NCBI GenBank assembly: GCA_021736705.1
Contig: JAIPFI010000012.1
Location: 1-33,411, forward strand
DNA from: Methylococcaceae bacterium
GTDB lineage: Bacteria; Pseudomonadota; Gammaproteobacteria; Methylococcales; Methylomonadaceae
Direction of reading: 5' to 3'
DNA: 33,411 nucleotides
The translations under genes were made by a program, and so were the position numbers. A model generated the notes under the pieces. That model worked only from the letters and a program-made list of their open reading frames with translations, was not told the DNA's origin and searched no databases. Of this stretch, positions 1 to 8,221 are shown piece by piece (the first letter of the stretch is position 1; each line of letters opens with the position of its first letter).

Positions 1-88
1 CGATCCCATCCCGAACTCGGAAGTGAAACCGCTTAGTGCCGATGATAGTGTGGATTTATCCATGTGAAAGTAGGGAATTGCCAAGCTC
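1..88 (+). rRNA. rrf: 5S ribosomal RNA, 3' part
   Basis: The first bases match the 3' two-thirds of a proteobacterial 5S rRNA: CCGAACTCGGAAGTGAAACC, then GCCGATGATAGTGTGG, AAGTAGGGAATTGCC and a GCCAAGC end that mirrors the E. coli GCCAGGCAT end. The 5' part lies outside the window. The exact 3' end is estimated by analogy with E. coli. An intrinsic terminator follows about 12 bases later, so this is the end of an rRNA operon transcribed rightward. Confidence 0.95.
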
Positions 89-100
89 TTAATATTAAAA

Positions 101-131
101 CCCATCTTCGAAAGAAGATGGGTTTTTTTTT
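101..131 (+). terminator. Intrinsic terminator of the rRNA operon
   Basis: A perfect 9-bp stem, CCCATCTTC (101-109) against GAAGATGGG (114-122), closes a GAAA tetraloop. It is followed directly by nine T residues (123-131). This is a textbook Rho-independent terminator placed just after the 5S rRNA, so recD downstream probably uses its own promoter. Confidence 0.95.
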
Positions 132-222
132 GCCTTTTATTTGGCGGAGAAGGGTAAAATGTCTAAAGGTTTTCTTCTTATACTGTATAACGTTTAACTC
201 ATCACTCATAAATAGGCAGCCC

Positions 223-1848
223 ATGCTAAATGAAATAACTCTTAGTCGTTTAGATTATGCTTTTGCTCGCTTCTTAACTCAGCGAAGTCAGCTAAAAGAT
301 GAGCAGGGGAAACAATTTGAGGCAATAGTTGCTCGATTGTCTTATGCACAGAGTCAAGGGCATAGTTGTATCCAATTAAGTGCAGAAGATTTAACTGTCG
401 TGCTGGGCTCGGGTATGGCAGATGAAACTGGCACTCTGCCTTTGGTTTTAGAAGGTAATCAATTATATCTCCAAAGATATTGGAATTATGAGTGCCAACT
501 AGCGAAAAAAATAGTGAGTTTGATGGTGGCAGATTCATTACTAAGTAGTTTTCCTGAGGTATTTGATCGATATTTTCCAGTTAATGACAACATTGATTGG
601 CAAAAAGAAGCAGCAATTGCCGCTATAAAGTATCCATTTACTATCGTAACAGGTGGGCCAGGCACCGGAAAAACAACGACTGTTGTTAAAATTCTAGCTT
701 TGTTACAGGAATTTTCAGAAGTGCCTTTAAATATCATGCTTGCCGCTCCTACTGGGAAAGCGGCAATGAGGTTGCAAGAATCAATCGGTCAAAGTAAAAG
801 TGGTTTAGATTGTTCTGATGAGATAAAGCAAATGATTCCTGAACACGTTGTCACGATTCATCGCTTACTTGGCGCAAGGCCGCCATCGCCCTATTTTAAA
901 TATAATGCCGACTCACCTTTGCCCTATGATATTGTCGTGGTCGATGAAGTGTCGATGATTGATTTGCCTTTAATGACTAAATTAGTGAGCGCTTTAAAAG
1001 TAAATGCGCGGCTTATTTTGTTAGGCGATAAAGATCAGTTAGCGTCCGTGGAAACAGGGACTGTATTGGCTGATTTAACCAATGCTTTGCCCAAGTATAC
1101 GCAGGAACTGAAAGTTTCTTACCGTTTTTCAGGAAATATAAAAACATTTGCTGCAGCAATTAATCATCAAGAAGCTGATCTGGCTTGGGAATTATTAACC
1201 AAAGATTACGCAGAAGTTTGTTTTTTGAAGGAAGATTTAATTGATTATATCGTCAATAAACAAGTTGCCTACTTGCAGTTAATTTCTGAAAACGCTGACT
1301 TTACAGAATGCTATGCAGCTTTTAGTGCTTTTCAAGTGCTATGTGCTACGCGGCAAGGTTTATATAGTGTTGATGATATTAATTTTCGAGTGACTCAAGC
1401 ACTGATAGAGCAGCGCTTCATTAAAAGTTCGGGTGATTGGTATAGCGGCCGACCTATCATGATTACGCAAAATGATGCTGTTTTACAATTATATAATGGC
1501 GATATTGGTATTTGTATGCCAGATGCTGAAAATCGCGGGCAATTAATGGTTTTTTTCTTACATGCTGATGGTCTGGTCAGAAAGTATTTGCCAGCGCGCT
1601 TACCTTATTGTGAAACTGTTTTTGCTATGACCATCCATAAAAGCCAGGGCTCAGAGTTTGAAGAAGTGCTATTGGTGTTGCCGGAAGTGATTAACCCAAT
1701 ATTAACTAAAGAGCTTATTTACACGGGAATAACTCGCGCGAAAAAAACGCTAAAAATGGTCACTAATAAAGAGGTGTTTTTACAAACGATTCAACGTAAC
1801 GTTCAGCGTTTTAGTGGGCTTGCAGAGAGAATTAAGAAAATAGCTTGA
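223..1848 (+). CDS. recD: Exodeoxyribonuclease V subunit alpha (RecD helicase)
   Basis: RecD is the 5'-to-3' motor of the RecBCD helicase-nuclease that resects double-strand ends. The protein is 541 residues; E. coli RecD is about 608. Visible are Walker A GGPGTGKTT (144-152, Lys150), Walker B IVVVDE (237-242), the superfamily 1 motif TIHKSQGSEF (470-479) and motif VI TGITRAKK near residue 501. The N-terminal domain starts LNEITLSRLDYAFARF, as in the family. The frame stays open upstream to base 64, but that stretch reads through the 5S rRNA end and its terminator, so the ATG at 223 is the credible start. The upstream AGG is only a weak ribosome site. recB and recC, its obligate partners in E. 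coli, are not beside it; upstream is the rRNA operon. The stop codon lies inside a hairpin shared with ubiK. Confidence 0.93.
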   Translation: MLNEITLSRLDYAFARFLTQRSQLKDEQGKQFEAIVARLSYAQSQGHSCIQLSAEDLTVVLGSGMADETGTLPLVLEGNQLYLQRYWNYECQLAKKIVSLMVADSLLSSFPEVFDRYFPVNDNIDWQKEAAIAAIKYPFTIVTGGPGTGKTTTVVKILALLQEFSEVPLNIMLAAPTGKAAMRLQESIGQSKSGLDCSDEIKQMIPEHVVTIHRLLGARPPSPYFKYNADSPLPYDIVVVDEVSMIDLPLMTKLVSALKVNARLILLGDKDQLASVETGTVLADLTNALPKYTQELKVSYRFSGNIKTFAAAINHQEADLAWELLTKDYAEVCFLKEDLIDYIVNKQVAYLQLISENADFTECYAAFSAFQVLCATRQGLYSVDDINFRVTQALIEQRFIKSSGDWYSGRPIMITQNDAVLQLYNGDIGICMPDAENRGQLMVFFLHADGLVRKYLPARLPYCETVFAMTIHKSQGSEFEEVLLVLPEVINPILTKELIYTGITRAKKTLKMVTNKEVFLQTIQRNVQRFSGLAERIKKIA

Positions 1849-1865
1849 GTTGAAGCTCAAGCTAT
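1840..1865. terminator. Hairpin between convergent recD and ubiK
   Basis: A perfect 10-bp inverted repeat, ATAGCTTGAG (1840-1849) and CTCAAGCTAT (1856-1865), has a 6-base loop. On the - strand it is followed by TTTCTT, so it suits termination of ubiK. On the + strand only a weak T-poor tail follows. The recD stop codon (1846-1848) lies within the left arm. Confidence 0.65.
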
Positions 1866-1881
1866 TGACTTTATGTTAGAG

Positions 1882-2130
1882 CTATTTTGAAATGTGTTGT
1901 TCCATTTCGGCAACACGTTTTTCTAAGTCTTCTAGTTTAGAACGTGTTTTAGCTAAGACGCCTTTTTGTACTTCAAACTCTTCACGAGTCACTAAATCCA
2001 TTTTACCTAATGCACTTTGTAAAATAGCGCGAAAATTTTTCTCCATATCTGCTTTAAAGTTATTTAAGCCCGGAGGAATTGCATCGCTTAAGCGGCTAGC
2101 AATGTCATCAATTGATTTTGGATCAAACAT
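1882..2130 (-). CDS. ubiK: Ubiquinone biosynthesis accessory factor UbiK (YqiC/BMFP family)
   Basis: UbiK is a small protein that assists the soluble Ubi complex in aerobic ubiquinone synthesis and binds UbiJ and lipid. This 82-residue protein has the family layout: an amphipathic N-terminal half (SIDDIASRLSDAIPPG, then a LVTREEFEVQ segment) and a C-terminal coiled coil (about residues 52-80, with ARSKLEDLEKRVAEMEQ-like heptads). E. coli UbiK is slightly longer. It lies 35 bases downstream of the MarR-type gene in the same direction, so the two could share a transcript. It is convergent with recD, separated by a 10-bp hairpin. Its presence points to an aerobic proteobacterium with ubiquinone. 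Recognition rests on motif and length, not on a search. Confidence 0.85.
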   Translation of the reverse strand: MFDPKSIDDIASRLSDAIPPGLNNFKADMEKNFRAILQSALGKMDLVTREEFEVQKGVLAKTRSKLEDLEKRVAEMEQHISK

Positions 2131-2165
2131 AAAAAAATTCCAGTAGTGTATAAATAAAGCTTAGC

Positions 2166-2744
2166 TTAGACTAAGCCAGAATTGGTAACAGAGACATATT
2201 CGCGACAAATCTTTTCAATATCTGCTTGGCTCAATGGCTGTTGCATTAATAAACAATAATAGTGATCATTTTCTTCACTGAAGGTAATACAGTTTTTGCA
2301 TTGCCCAAAACTACTGGTGCCATTAACATTTTGCAAGGCAACCAGTGCCTCATAAAGTGCGGCACTGATCGAATCAAATTGTTTATTTTCAATAGCCTGT
2401 TCTGCCTTGGTGAAGACATCAAAAGGGGTAATGCTTTGTAAAAGCGCTTTACCCTCAGGTAATATATTCAGGTGAACGATACGTTTATCAACATCATCTT
2501 GTTTTTTTTCAATATATCCCTTGCGTACTAAAACTTGTAGGGTTTGTGATACGGTGCCTTTAGTCAAGCCCAGATAGTCTGTGACGGCCGCAGGCGAATC
2601 GCTGAAGCGATTGCAACTGGCTAAATAGTCTAATGTTTGCACATGGACAGGTTGTAGCCCTAGTACAGAATACTTTTTTCGTTGCTCAGCTCTCAATAGA
2701 GTACTGATACGTTCAATTAATTTTAAAGTGGTTAAATCATGCAT
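2166..2744 (-). CDS. MarR-family transcriptional regulator with C-terminal four-cysteine tail
   Basis: The 192-residue protein has a winged helix-turn-helix of the MarR type: dimerisation helix at about 3-25, DNA-reading region at about 52-80 (VTDYLGLTKGTVSQTLQVL), then a wing (EKKQDDVDKRIVHLNILPEG). After the usual MarR fold the chain goes on with a tail carrying Cys149-x2-Cys152, Cys164 and Cys180 (the order is FGQCKNC, then YYCLLMQQPLS, then KICREY). A tail of this type occurs in a subset of proteobacterial MarR proteins; four spaced cysteines suggest a zinc or Fe-S site or a redox switch, which is inference. It is divergent from sbcDC over about 134 bases and directly upstream of ubiK, so autoregulation and control of sbcDC are possible. 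The ligand and target genes cannot be read from sequence. Confidence 0.85.
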   Translation of the reverse strand: MHDLTTLKLIERISTLLRAEQRKKYSVLGLQPVHVQTLDYLASCNRFSDSPAAVTDYLGLTKGTVSQTLQVLVRKGYIEKKQDDVDKRIVHLNILPEGKALLQSITPFDVFTKAEQAIENKQFDSISAALYEALVALQNVNGTSSFGQCKNCITFSEENDHYYCLLMQQPLSQADIEKICREYVSVTNSGLV

Positions 2745-2878
2745 AATTATATTTTAGCATCACTTAGAGTAGGTATAAACTAAAGCTGTTTTTTTTTAAG
2801 AATGTCCTTTATTTTGTGTCACGATCTACCATTAAACTAAGCTAAATGGCTTACAAACTAAATTCAATTTTTAAAACT
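2745..2878. promoter_or_regulatory. Divergent intergenic region between the MarR gene and sbcD
   Basis: These 134 bases separate two divergent genes and must hold both promoters if neither is read from further away. Two near-identical direct repeats, AAACTAAAGCT (2777-2787) and AAACTAAGCT (2834-2843), lie 57 bases apart. A TATAAT hexamer on the - strand (2751-2746) sits so close to the regulator ATG that it would give an almost leaderless message, so it may be chance. No clear palindromic MarR operator was seen. Confidence 0.35.
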
Positions 2879-4027
2879 ATGCGTATTATCCACACTGCCG
2901 ATTGGCATTTAGGTCGTATCTTACATAATGTTTCTTTGCTTGAAGATCAGCGGCATATACTGGAACAACTAAGAGCTGAAATTGAATTAAATCCCCCTGA
3001 TGCACTGATTATTGCCGGCGATATTTATGATAAAGCGATCCCATCCGAAGGTGCAGTACGTTTATTAGAGGAGTTTATTAATCATGTCGGTGGGCATTTA
3101 AATGTGCCTATTATTATGATTAGTGGCAATCATGACAGCGGTCCGCGCTTGAGTTTCGCTTCCACGCTACTGGAAAAAGCTAAGGTGCATATTATCGGTA
3201 AAGCGAGTGTCGATATTCTGCCGATTATTTTAAGCGATACAGATGGTGGGGTGTATTTTTACCCCTTGCCTTATTTATCACCGATTGCCGCACGCTCTTT
3301 ATATCAAGACAGTGAAATCCTTACGCATCAGGATGTCATTACGCGACAGGTACGCGGTATTATTGAACAACATCCTAAAGATAAACGTAGTGTGCTCATT
3401 ATTCATGAGTTTGTGATAGGTGGGGAGGTTAGCGATTCAGAACGACAATTATCGGTAGGCGGCACGTCACATATTGAAGCTAATATACTCAGTCAATTTG
3501 ATTATGTCGCAATGGGGCATTTACATCAGGCGCAGCGAGCAGGTTATGAGCATGTGCGTTATTCTGGCTCCTTGCTTAAATACAGTTTTAGCGAAGTAAA
3601 ACATAATAAAGGCATAACGGAAGTGATGCTTGATGCCCAGGGTTTTGTTAGTAGTCAACATATTGCTTTAACGCCAATCCGCGATATGCGCATAGTCAAA
3701 GGCAAGCTAACAGAAATATTAGAACAGGCGTATTTAGATTCACGGCGTGAAGATTTTATTCGAGCCGAACTGGAAGATACAGAAGGCTTACATGAGCCTA
3801 TGCGTCGCTTAAAAGAAATGTATCCAAACGCGCTGGAAATAAAATATCTGAGTAAAGCTAATCAAAATGCCGCGCAAACAGAAACCAGTTTTCAAGAATT
3901 ACAAAAGCAAGATATAAGCGCATTATTTGCTGAGTTTTACCAGCATATTTGCACTGAGGAATTGAATGCAGAGCAACATAAATTAGTTGCAGATGTGGTT
4001 GAGCAATTAACCAGCGTCAGTCATTAA
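2879..4027 (+). CDS. sbcD: Exonuclease SbcCD subunit D (Mre11-type nuclease)
   Basis: SbcD is the nuclease of SbcCD, which opens hairpins and trims protein-blocked DNA ends. The protein begins MRIIHTADWHLGR and shows the calcineurin-type metallophosphoesterase motifs in order: D8-x-H10, GD48IYD, GNHD (83-86), IIHEF and GHLHQ. It is 382 residues from this start; E. coli SbcD is about 400. An ATG 33 bases upstream (2846) is in frame and would add 11 residues, but family members start at MRI(I/L)HT(A/S)DWHLG, so 2879 is preferred. Neither start has a strong ribosome site. sbcC follows after 11 bases, and the two are surely one operon. A MarR-type gene is divergent upstream. Confidence 0.95.
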   Translation: MRIIHTADWHLGRILHNVSLLEDQRHILEQLRAEIELNPPDALIIAGDIYDKAIPSEGAVRLLEEFINHVGGHLNVPIIMISGNHDSGPRLSFASTLLEKAKVHIIGKASVDILPIILSDTDGGVYFYPLPYLSPIAARSLYQDSEILTHQDVITRQVRGIIEQHPKDKRSVLIIHEFVIGGEVSDSERQLSVGGTSHIEANILSQFDYVAMGHLHQAQRAGYEHVRYSGSLLKYSFSEVKHNKGITEVMLDAQGFVSSQHIALTPIRDMRIVKGKLTEILEQAYLDSRREDFIRAELEDTEGLHEPMRRLKEMYPNALEIKYLSKANQNAAQTETSFQELQKQDISALFAEFYQHICTEELNAEQHKLVADVVEQLTSVSH

Positions 4028-4038
4028 AGGCATAAGAC

Positions 4039-7000
4039 ATGAAACCATTAAAACTTAGGATGCAGGCTTTTGGGCCTTATGCTGGAACCGAAATAATTGA
4101 CTTTCAATTGCTGGGCGAACGGAATTTATTTTTAATTACTGGCGATATAGGTGCCGGTAAAACGACTATTTTTGATGCTATTTGTTGCGCTTTATATGGT
4201 GAAACGTCTGGTGGTGAAAGAAAAGTTGAAGAAATGCGCTCGCATCATGCGCTGTCCAGTATCAGCACAGAAATCAGTTTAGATTTTGCCATGCAGAGCG
4301 ATTTATTTCGCGCCTACTTTTCGCCTAAACAACAAGTGGCTAAAAAGCGTGGTGAGGGCGAAACTGAGCAAGCGGTAATTTCAGCTTTATATAAACTGAA
4401 TGAAGTCGATCAGCCTTCTGAACAAGCGACTTTAATTGCAGAAAGTATTACCCTGACTAAAAAAGAAATTAAAGCGCTATTAGGTTTTGATGTAAAACAG
4501 TTTCGCCAAGTAATGATGCTGGCACAAGGAAAGTTTAGAGAATTATTAAGTGCAGATTCCGATAAGCGCGAAGAAATACTAAAAACGCTAGTTGATACCG
4601 AGTTTCTCGCCTTATTTTCTAGCCGATTAAAAACTTTAGCCGCAGAAAGCAAGCAACAAGTCGATCACTTAGAAGCGCAGATTAATGGCCTACTGAAAAG
4701 TGAGAATGTAGATAATGTTTTGCATTTAAAACCTCAGTTAGCGCTTATTGAGCAGCAATGCGCACAAGCCATTGAGCAGGTGAAAATGGCAGAAGTGCAG
4801 CGCGAGCAGACAGAAAAAAAGTTTAATCAAGCGATTGCCTTAGATAAATTATTTCAGCAACAACAAAGCTTAATTGCAGCTCAGCAAGTTTTAGCCGAAC
4901 AAAAAGACAAAATAGCTGACATTACAAGGTTACTAAAACTTAATAGCGAAGCAGAAAAGTTATGGCCAGATTTTCGCCTTTATATTGCCGCAGAACAAGC
5001 TGCAATTAATGCAAATACGGAGTTTCAGAATGCAGAGCAAAGTTTTCAAGAGTGTACTGGCATAGCGATCCAAACAAAGTCAAAACTGGATAAATTGCTG
5101 TTAGATCAGCCTGTTCAAGAGCATAGAATGGCTGAGCGCCTGGAGTTAATGCATACCAATAAATCCTTGCTTACACTTGCCAGCGACAAACAACGCTATC
5201 AAGAGGTGCAACGGCTATTTAATATAGCGAACGATGTTTTAATTTTAGTAGAAAAGGAGCTTAAAGCTCAGCGTGTTGAGTTAGAAAATACCGAATTAAA
5301 GTTAAATTCACTCAGCAATTGTGAAGCGGCCTTAATACAGACACAACACCAAGGCGAGCAAGCGCGCGAGCAATTAAAGCAACTACAAGCGATAGAGCAA
5401 AAGCAACAAGAATTACAGCAAGCTCAGTTAATTGAACAGGGCTTACAAAGCCAACTAGCTCAACATAATGAACGAGTTCAAACGCTAGATAATGCTTTGC
5501 AGTTGCTAGACCAAGCGCGCTTGCAAGATATGGCATCATTGCTAGCCAGTAAGCTTGAGCATGCACAAGCATGCTCAGTTTGCGGCAGTCATAGCCATCC
5601 TGCACCGGCGATAGCACCTGAGCATGTTCCGTCGGATCAGCAAATAAATAAGGCAAAACAAGCATTAAGCGCAGCGCAACAAAAACAAACGGATACTCAG
5701 CAGACATTAAATAGTCAAAGCCAGAGCTTAGCGGGTATTGTTAGTGTCTTAGCCGAATTACAAAAAGCGAATCCTGATAACAGCGTAAGCATTGTGACAG
5801 CCGAAGAGAAAATCAACGCGCTTACCGAGCAATATAAAGTTATTAACAAACAGGTTAAGCAAAAAACCAGCTTACAGAAAATGCTGCTTGAATTGAAACA
5901 AAGTATCAAAGCGAGTGAAGAGAGTTTAAGCAACAAACAACAGGATCTTGGGGGGCATAAAAAACAACTAGATACACTAGCAGGGCAAATCAACACACAT
6001 ACCAGTATCATTCCAGAGCATTATCAAAATAAAGATAATTTGCATGCTGAAATTAAAAGTCTTGAGCAAGCCATTAATGTGTTTGAGCAACAACTACAGG
6101 CTTTAACTAATGCAGATCAAGCCGCACAAAAGCAGCTCAATACCATCAGTGGTGTTTTGACCAGCGCACAAACACAGCAGAAAAAGGCGCTTGATCATTT
6201 TAATGAGCAGCAACAGGTCATTGAAACAGCCATCAATCATTCTTCATTGAGTGATTTAGCCGAACTTAAAGCCGCTAAATTAGACGAATCCGATCTTATT
6301 AATAAAACGGAGCAGCTAGCAAGCTATCAACAGAAAAGGCAAACCATTGCTGCGCAACTAGAGGGTTTAGTTGCGCAATTAAAAGATAAAATTCAACCGG
6401 ATTTAGCAATTTTAAAAGCAGATTACGAGCAAGCTAAAAAGCTTAAAGAGGAATTATTCACCGCCCAAGTGCAAGCGCAACAGCGCTTTAAAATGTTGGA
6501 TAATTTAATTAAAAAAATTGCCAAGGAACAAGATAGATTAACAGTGGCGATTAAAGATCATGAACAAAAAAAGCACCTTTCCCAAATTGCTAATGGCTCT
6601 GGATATCAAGGCAGTAAACTCAGTTTTAGCCGTTATCTATTAGGTCGTTTATTAGATGATATTTTGCGCGTTGCCTCGTATCGTTTGGATATTATGAGTG
6701 ATGGACGTTATCAATTAAATAGAAAAATGACTCAAAGCAATAACCGCTCTGCCTTTGGTTTAGATATAGAATTAAGCGATACCTACACCAGTACGACACG
6801 CTCGGTGCACACTTTTTCCGGTGGTGAAGGATTTTTGGCCTCATTAGCTTTGGCTTTGGGTCTAAGTGAAGTCGTGCAAAATAATGTCGGCGGCATGCAA
6901 TTAGATACTTTATTTATTGACGAAGGTTTTGGTTCGTTAGACAGCACTTCGCAGGAGCAAGCGATTAATATACTGACTTCACTCAGTGGTGATGGGCGAT

Positions 7001-7104
7001 TGGTTGGGGTGATTAGTCATGTCAATGAATTAAAAGAGCGTATTGATGCCCAACTGGTAATTAGTAAAACGGCAAATGGCAGTTCGGCTGAGTTTGTTTT
7101 GTAG
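4039..7104 (+). CDS. sbcC: Exonuclease SbcCD subunit C (Rad50-type ATPase)
   Basis: SbcC is the SMC-like ATPase partner of SbcD. The 1021-residue protein (E. coli about 1048) has Walker A GDIGAGKTT (35-43), then two long coiled-coil arms rich in Gln, Leu, Lys and Glu (about 200-500 and 540-860). The arms flank a zinc-hook CSVC (Cys512, Cys515). The C-terminal ATPase half has the signature TFSGGEGF (925-932) and Walker B TLFIDEGFGSLD (957-968). All elements needed for ATP binding and hook dimerisation are present. An AAAGG ribosome site lies 8 bases before the ATG, overlapping the sbcD stop region. The downstream gap of 161 bases before the next gene shows no clear terminator. Confidence 0.96.
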   Translation: MKPLKLRMQAFGPYAGTEIIDFQLLGERNLFLITGDIGAGKTTIFDAICCALYGETSGGERKVEEMRSHHALSSISTEISLDFAMQSDLFRAYFSPKQQVAKKRGEGETEQAVISALYKLNEVDQPSEQATLIAESITLTKKEIKALLGFDVKQFRQVMMLAQGKFRELLSADSDKREEILKTLVDTEFLALFSSRLKTLAAESKQQVDHLEAQINGLLKSENVDNVLHLKPQLALIEQQCAQAIEQVKMAEVQREQTEKKFNQAIALDKLFQQQQSLIAAQQVLAEQKDKIADITRLLKLNSEAEKLWPDFRLYIAAEQAAINANTEFQNAEQSFQECTGIAIQTKSKLDKLLLDQPVQEHRMAERLELMHTNKSLLTLASDKQRYQEVQRLFNIANDVLILVEKELKAQRVELENTELKLNSLSNCEAALIQTQHQGEQAREQLKQLQAIEQKQQELQQAQLIEQGLQSQLAQHNERVQTLDNALQLLDQARLQDMASLLASKLEHAQACSVCGSHSHPAPAIAPEHVPSDQQINKAKQALSAAQQKQTDTQQTLNSQSQSLAGIVSVLAELQKANPDNSVSIVTAEEKINALTEQYKVINKQVKQKTSLQKMLLELKQSIKASEESLSNKQQDLGGHKKQLDTLAGQINTHTSIIPEHYQNKDNLHAEIKSLEQAINVFEQQLQALTNADQAAQKQLNTISGVLTSAQTQQKKALDHFNEQQQVIETAINHSSLSDLAELKAAKLDESDLINKTEQLASYQQKRQTIAAQLEGLVAQLKDKIQPDLAILKADYEQAKKLKEELFTAQVQAQQRFKMLDNLIKKIAKEQDRLTVAIKDHEQKKHLSQIANGSGYQGSKLSFSRYLLGRLLDDILRVASYRLDIMSDGRYQLNRKMTQSNNRSAFGLDIELSDTYTSTTRSVHTFSGGEGFLASLALALGLSEVVQNNVGGMQLDTLFIDEGFGSLDSTSQEQAINILTSLSGDGRLVGVISHVNELKERIDAQLVISKTANGSSAEFVL

Positions 7105-7253
7105 CGGTGCGGCGAAGAGATATTTTAAGCCTTATGTTATGCTGCCGGACGAAATAATATAAAGACCTTCGGTAATGACAATGTTTTTTCTACAAGTTGC
7201 TGAACTGTTTACTATCAATGCTGGTAATAGCCGGCAATTTAAGGGTTAATGAC

Positions 7254-7259
7254 AAGGAA
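7254..7259 (+). promoter_or_regulatory. Ribosome binding site that decides the start of the lipoprotein gene
   Basis: AAGGAA lies 6 bases before the ATG at 7266. The adjacent TTG at 7263 is also in frame, but its spacing of 3 bases is too short. The site therefore favours ATG 7266. Confidence 0.6.
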
Positions 7260-7265
7260 TGATTG

Positions 7266-8219
7266 ATGCTATTAGATATTCGCCTATTTTTCACGCTATT
7301 ATTCATGGCGTTAATCTCTGCCTGTTCTGTGGAACAAGAGCCTTTATTACGTGTTGGCACTAATCAATGGCTAGGCTATGAAACCTTATACCTAGCGCGT
7401 GATTTAGGTTTTTTTGATGCGCAGCTTATCAAACTGAAAGAACTAACCTCATCGACTGAAACTTTGCGCGCCTTCAAGCAAGGTCAATTGGATGTCGCAG
7501 CATTAACGCTCGATGAAGTGCTATTGCTGGCGCAAACAGAAAAAGATTTACGTGTGTTTTTAGTCATGGATGTTTCTAATGGCGCCGATAAAGTTATCGT
7601 GCGTAAGGACATTCAGCAACTTTCAGACTTAAAAGGCAAGAAAATTTCTGTAGAGAGCACGGCTTTAGGTGCATATATGATGTATCAGCTACTTAATGCC
7701 GCACATCTCAATGCGGCAGATATTAAAATAGATTCCGCAACAGTTGATCAGCATTTTCATCGTATGACGAGAGGTGAGAGTGATGCTGTTATTACTTTTG
7801 ATCCGGTGGCATCAGCATTGGTTCGATTAGGTTATACCGATCTCTTTAATAGTAGCCAAATTCCGAACAAGATTGTCGATGTTTTAGTGACTCGGCAATC
7901 TGTTATTGAGCAACAAGGCGGCAATTTAGCAGCGTTGATAGCAGCGCAATGGCGCGCATTAGATTATATGCAAAAAGATCCGAACGATGCTTATCAGCGT
8001 ATTTTACCCAGGCTTGGCGTAACGGTTGCAGAGTTAGCCGCAAGCTATAAAACCCTTAAACTACCGGGGCAGGCAGAAAACCAGCAATTGCTCGATAAGA
8101 ATAATATTTTAGGTTTACACACTACGATTAAAGAATTGGCGACCGTTTCAGTAGAGTCAAAATTAATACTAAGCGTTCCCGCTTTAGATCAATTACTCAC
8201 GGATAGCCTGATTCAGTAA
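7266..8219 (+). CDS. Substrate-binding lipoprotein, NMT1/TauA/SsuA-like
   Basis: The 317-residue protein starts with a lipoprotein signal (hydrophobic 7-18, lipobox ISAC, Cys20). The mature part has the NrtA/TauA/NMT1 type II periplasmic binding fold: VGTNQWLGYETLYLARDLGFF, an AALTLDEVLLLA segment, SDLKGKKISVES (the family's lid-one motif) and FDPVASALV. Such proteins usually feed an ABC importer of sulfonate, nitrate, bicarbonate or a thiamine precursor; the ligand here cannot be named. No permease or ATPase gene is near. Instead, a PAS-GGDEF-EAL gene follows after only 2 bases, so this protein probably delivers a ligand signal to that sensor (inference). Residue +2 after the lipid cysteine is Ser, not Asp, which by the Lol rule predicts outer-membrane sorting. 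The start was chosen by its AAGGAA site. Confidence 0.85.
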   Translation: MLLDIRLFFTLLFMALISACSVEQEPLLRVGTNQWLGYETLYLARDLGFFDAQLIKLKELTSSTETLRAFKQGQLDVAALTLDEVLLLAQTEKDLRVFLVMDVSNGADKVIVRKDIQQLSDLKGKKISVESTALGAYMMYQLLNAAHLNAADIKIDSATVDQHFHRMTRGESDAVITFDPVASALVRLGYTDLFNSSQIPNKIVDVLVTRQSVIEQQGGNLAALIAAQWRALDYMQKDPNDAYQRILPRLGVTVAELAASYKTLKLPGQAENQQLLDKNNILGLHTTIKELATVSVESKLILSVPALDQLLTDSLIQ

Positions 8220-8221
8220 TC

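Noticed and set aside
64-222. N-terminal extension of recD
   Set aside because: The frame is open, but it would translate the 5S rRNA end and the terminator, and RecD proteins start at the LNEITLSRLDYAF-like block.
2846-2878. Eleven extra residues on sbcD
   Set aside because: An in-frame ATG exists, but family members begin at the MRIIHTADWHLG block, and neither site has a better ribosome site.
5312-5707. 131-codon frame on the - strand inside sbcC
   Set aside because: It is antisense to the coiled-coil and zinc-hook region. The Gln- and Ala-rich sense codons give few antisense stops; no domain or ribosome site is seen.
7105-7262. c-di-GMP riboswitch before the lipoprotein/GGDEF-EAL pair
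   Set aside because: A GEMM-type riboswitch would make sense here, but the conserved sequence blocks are not present.
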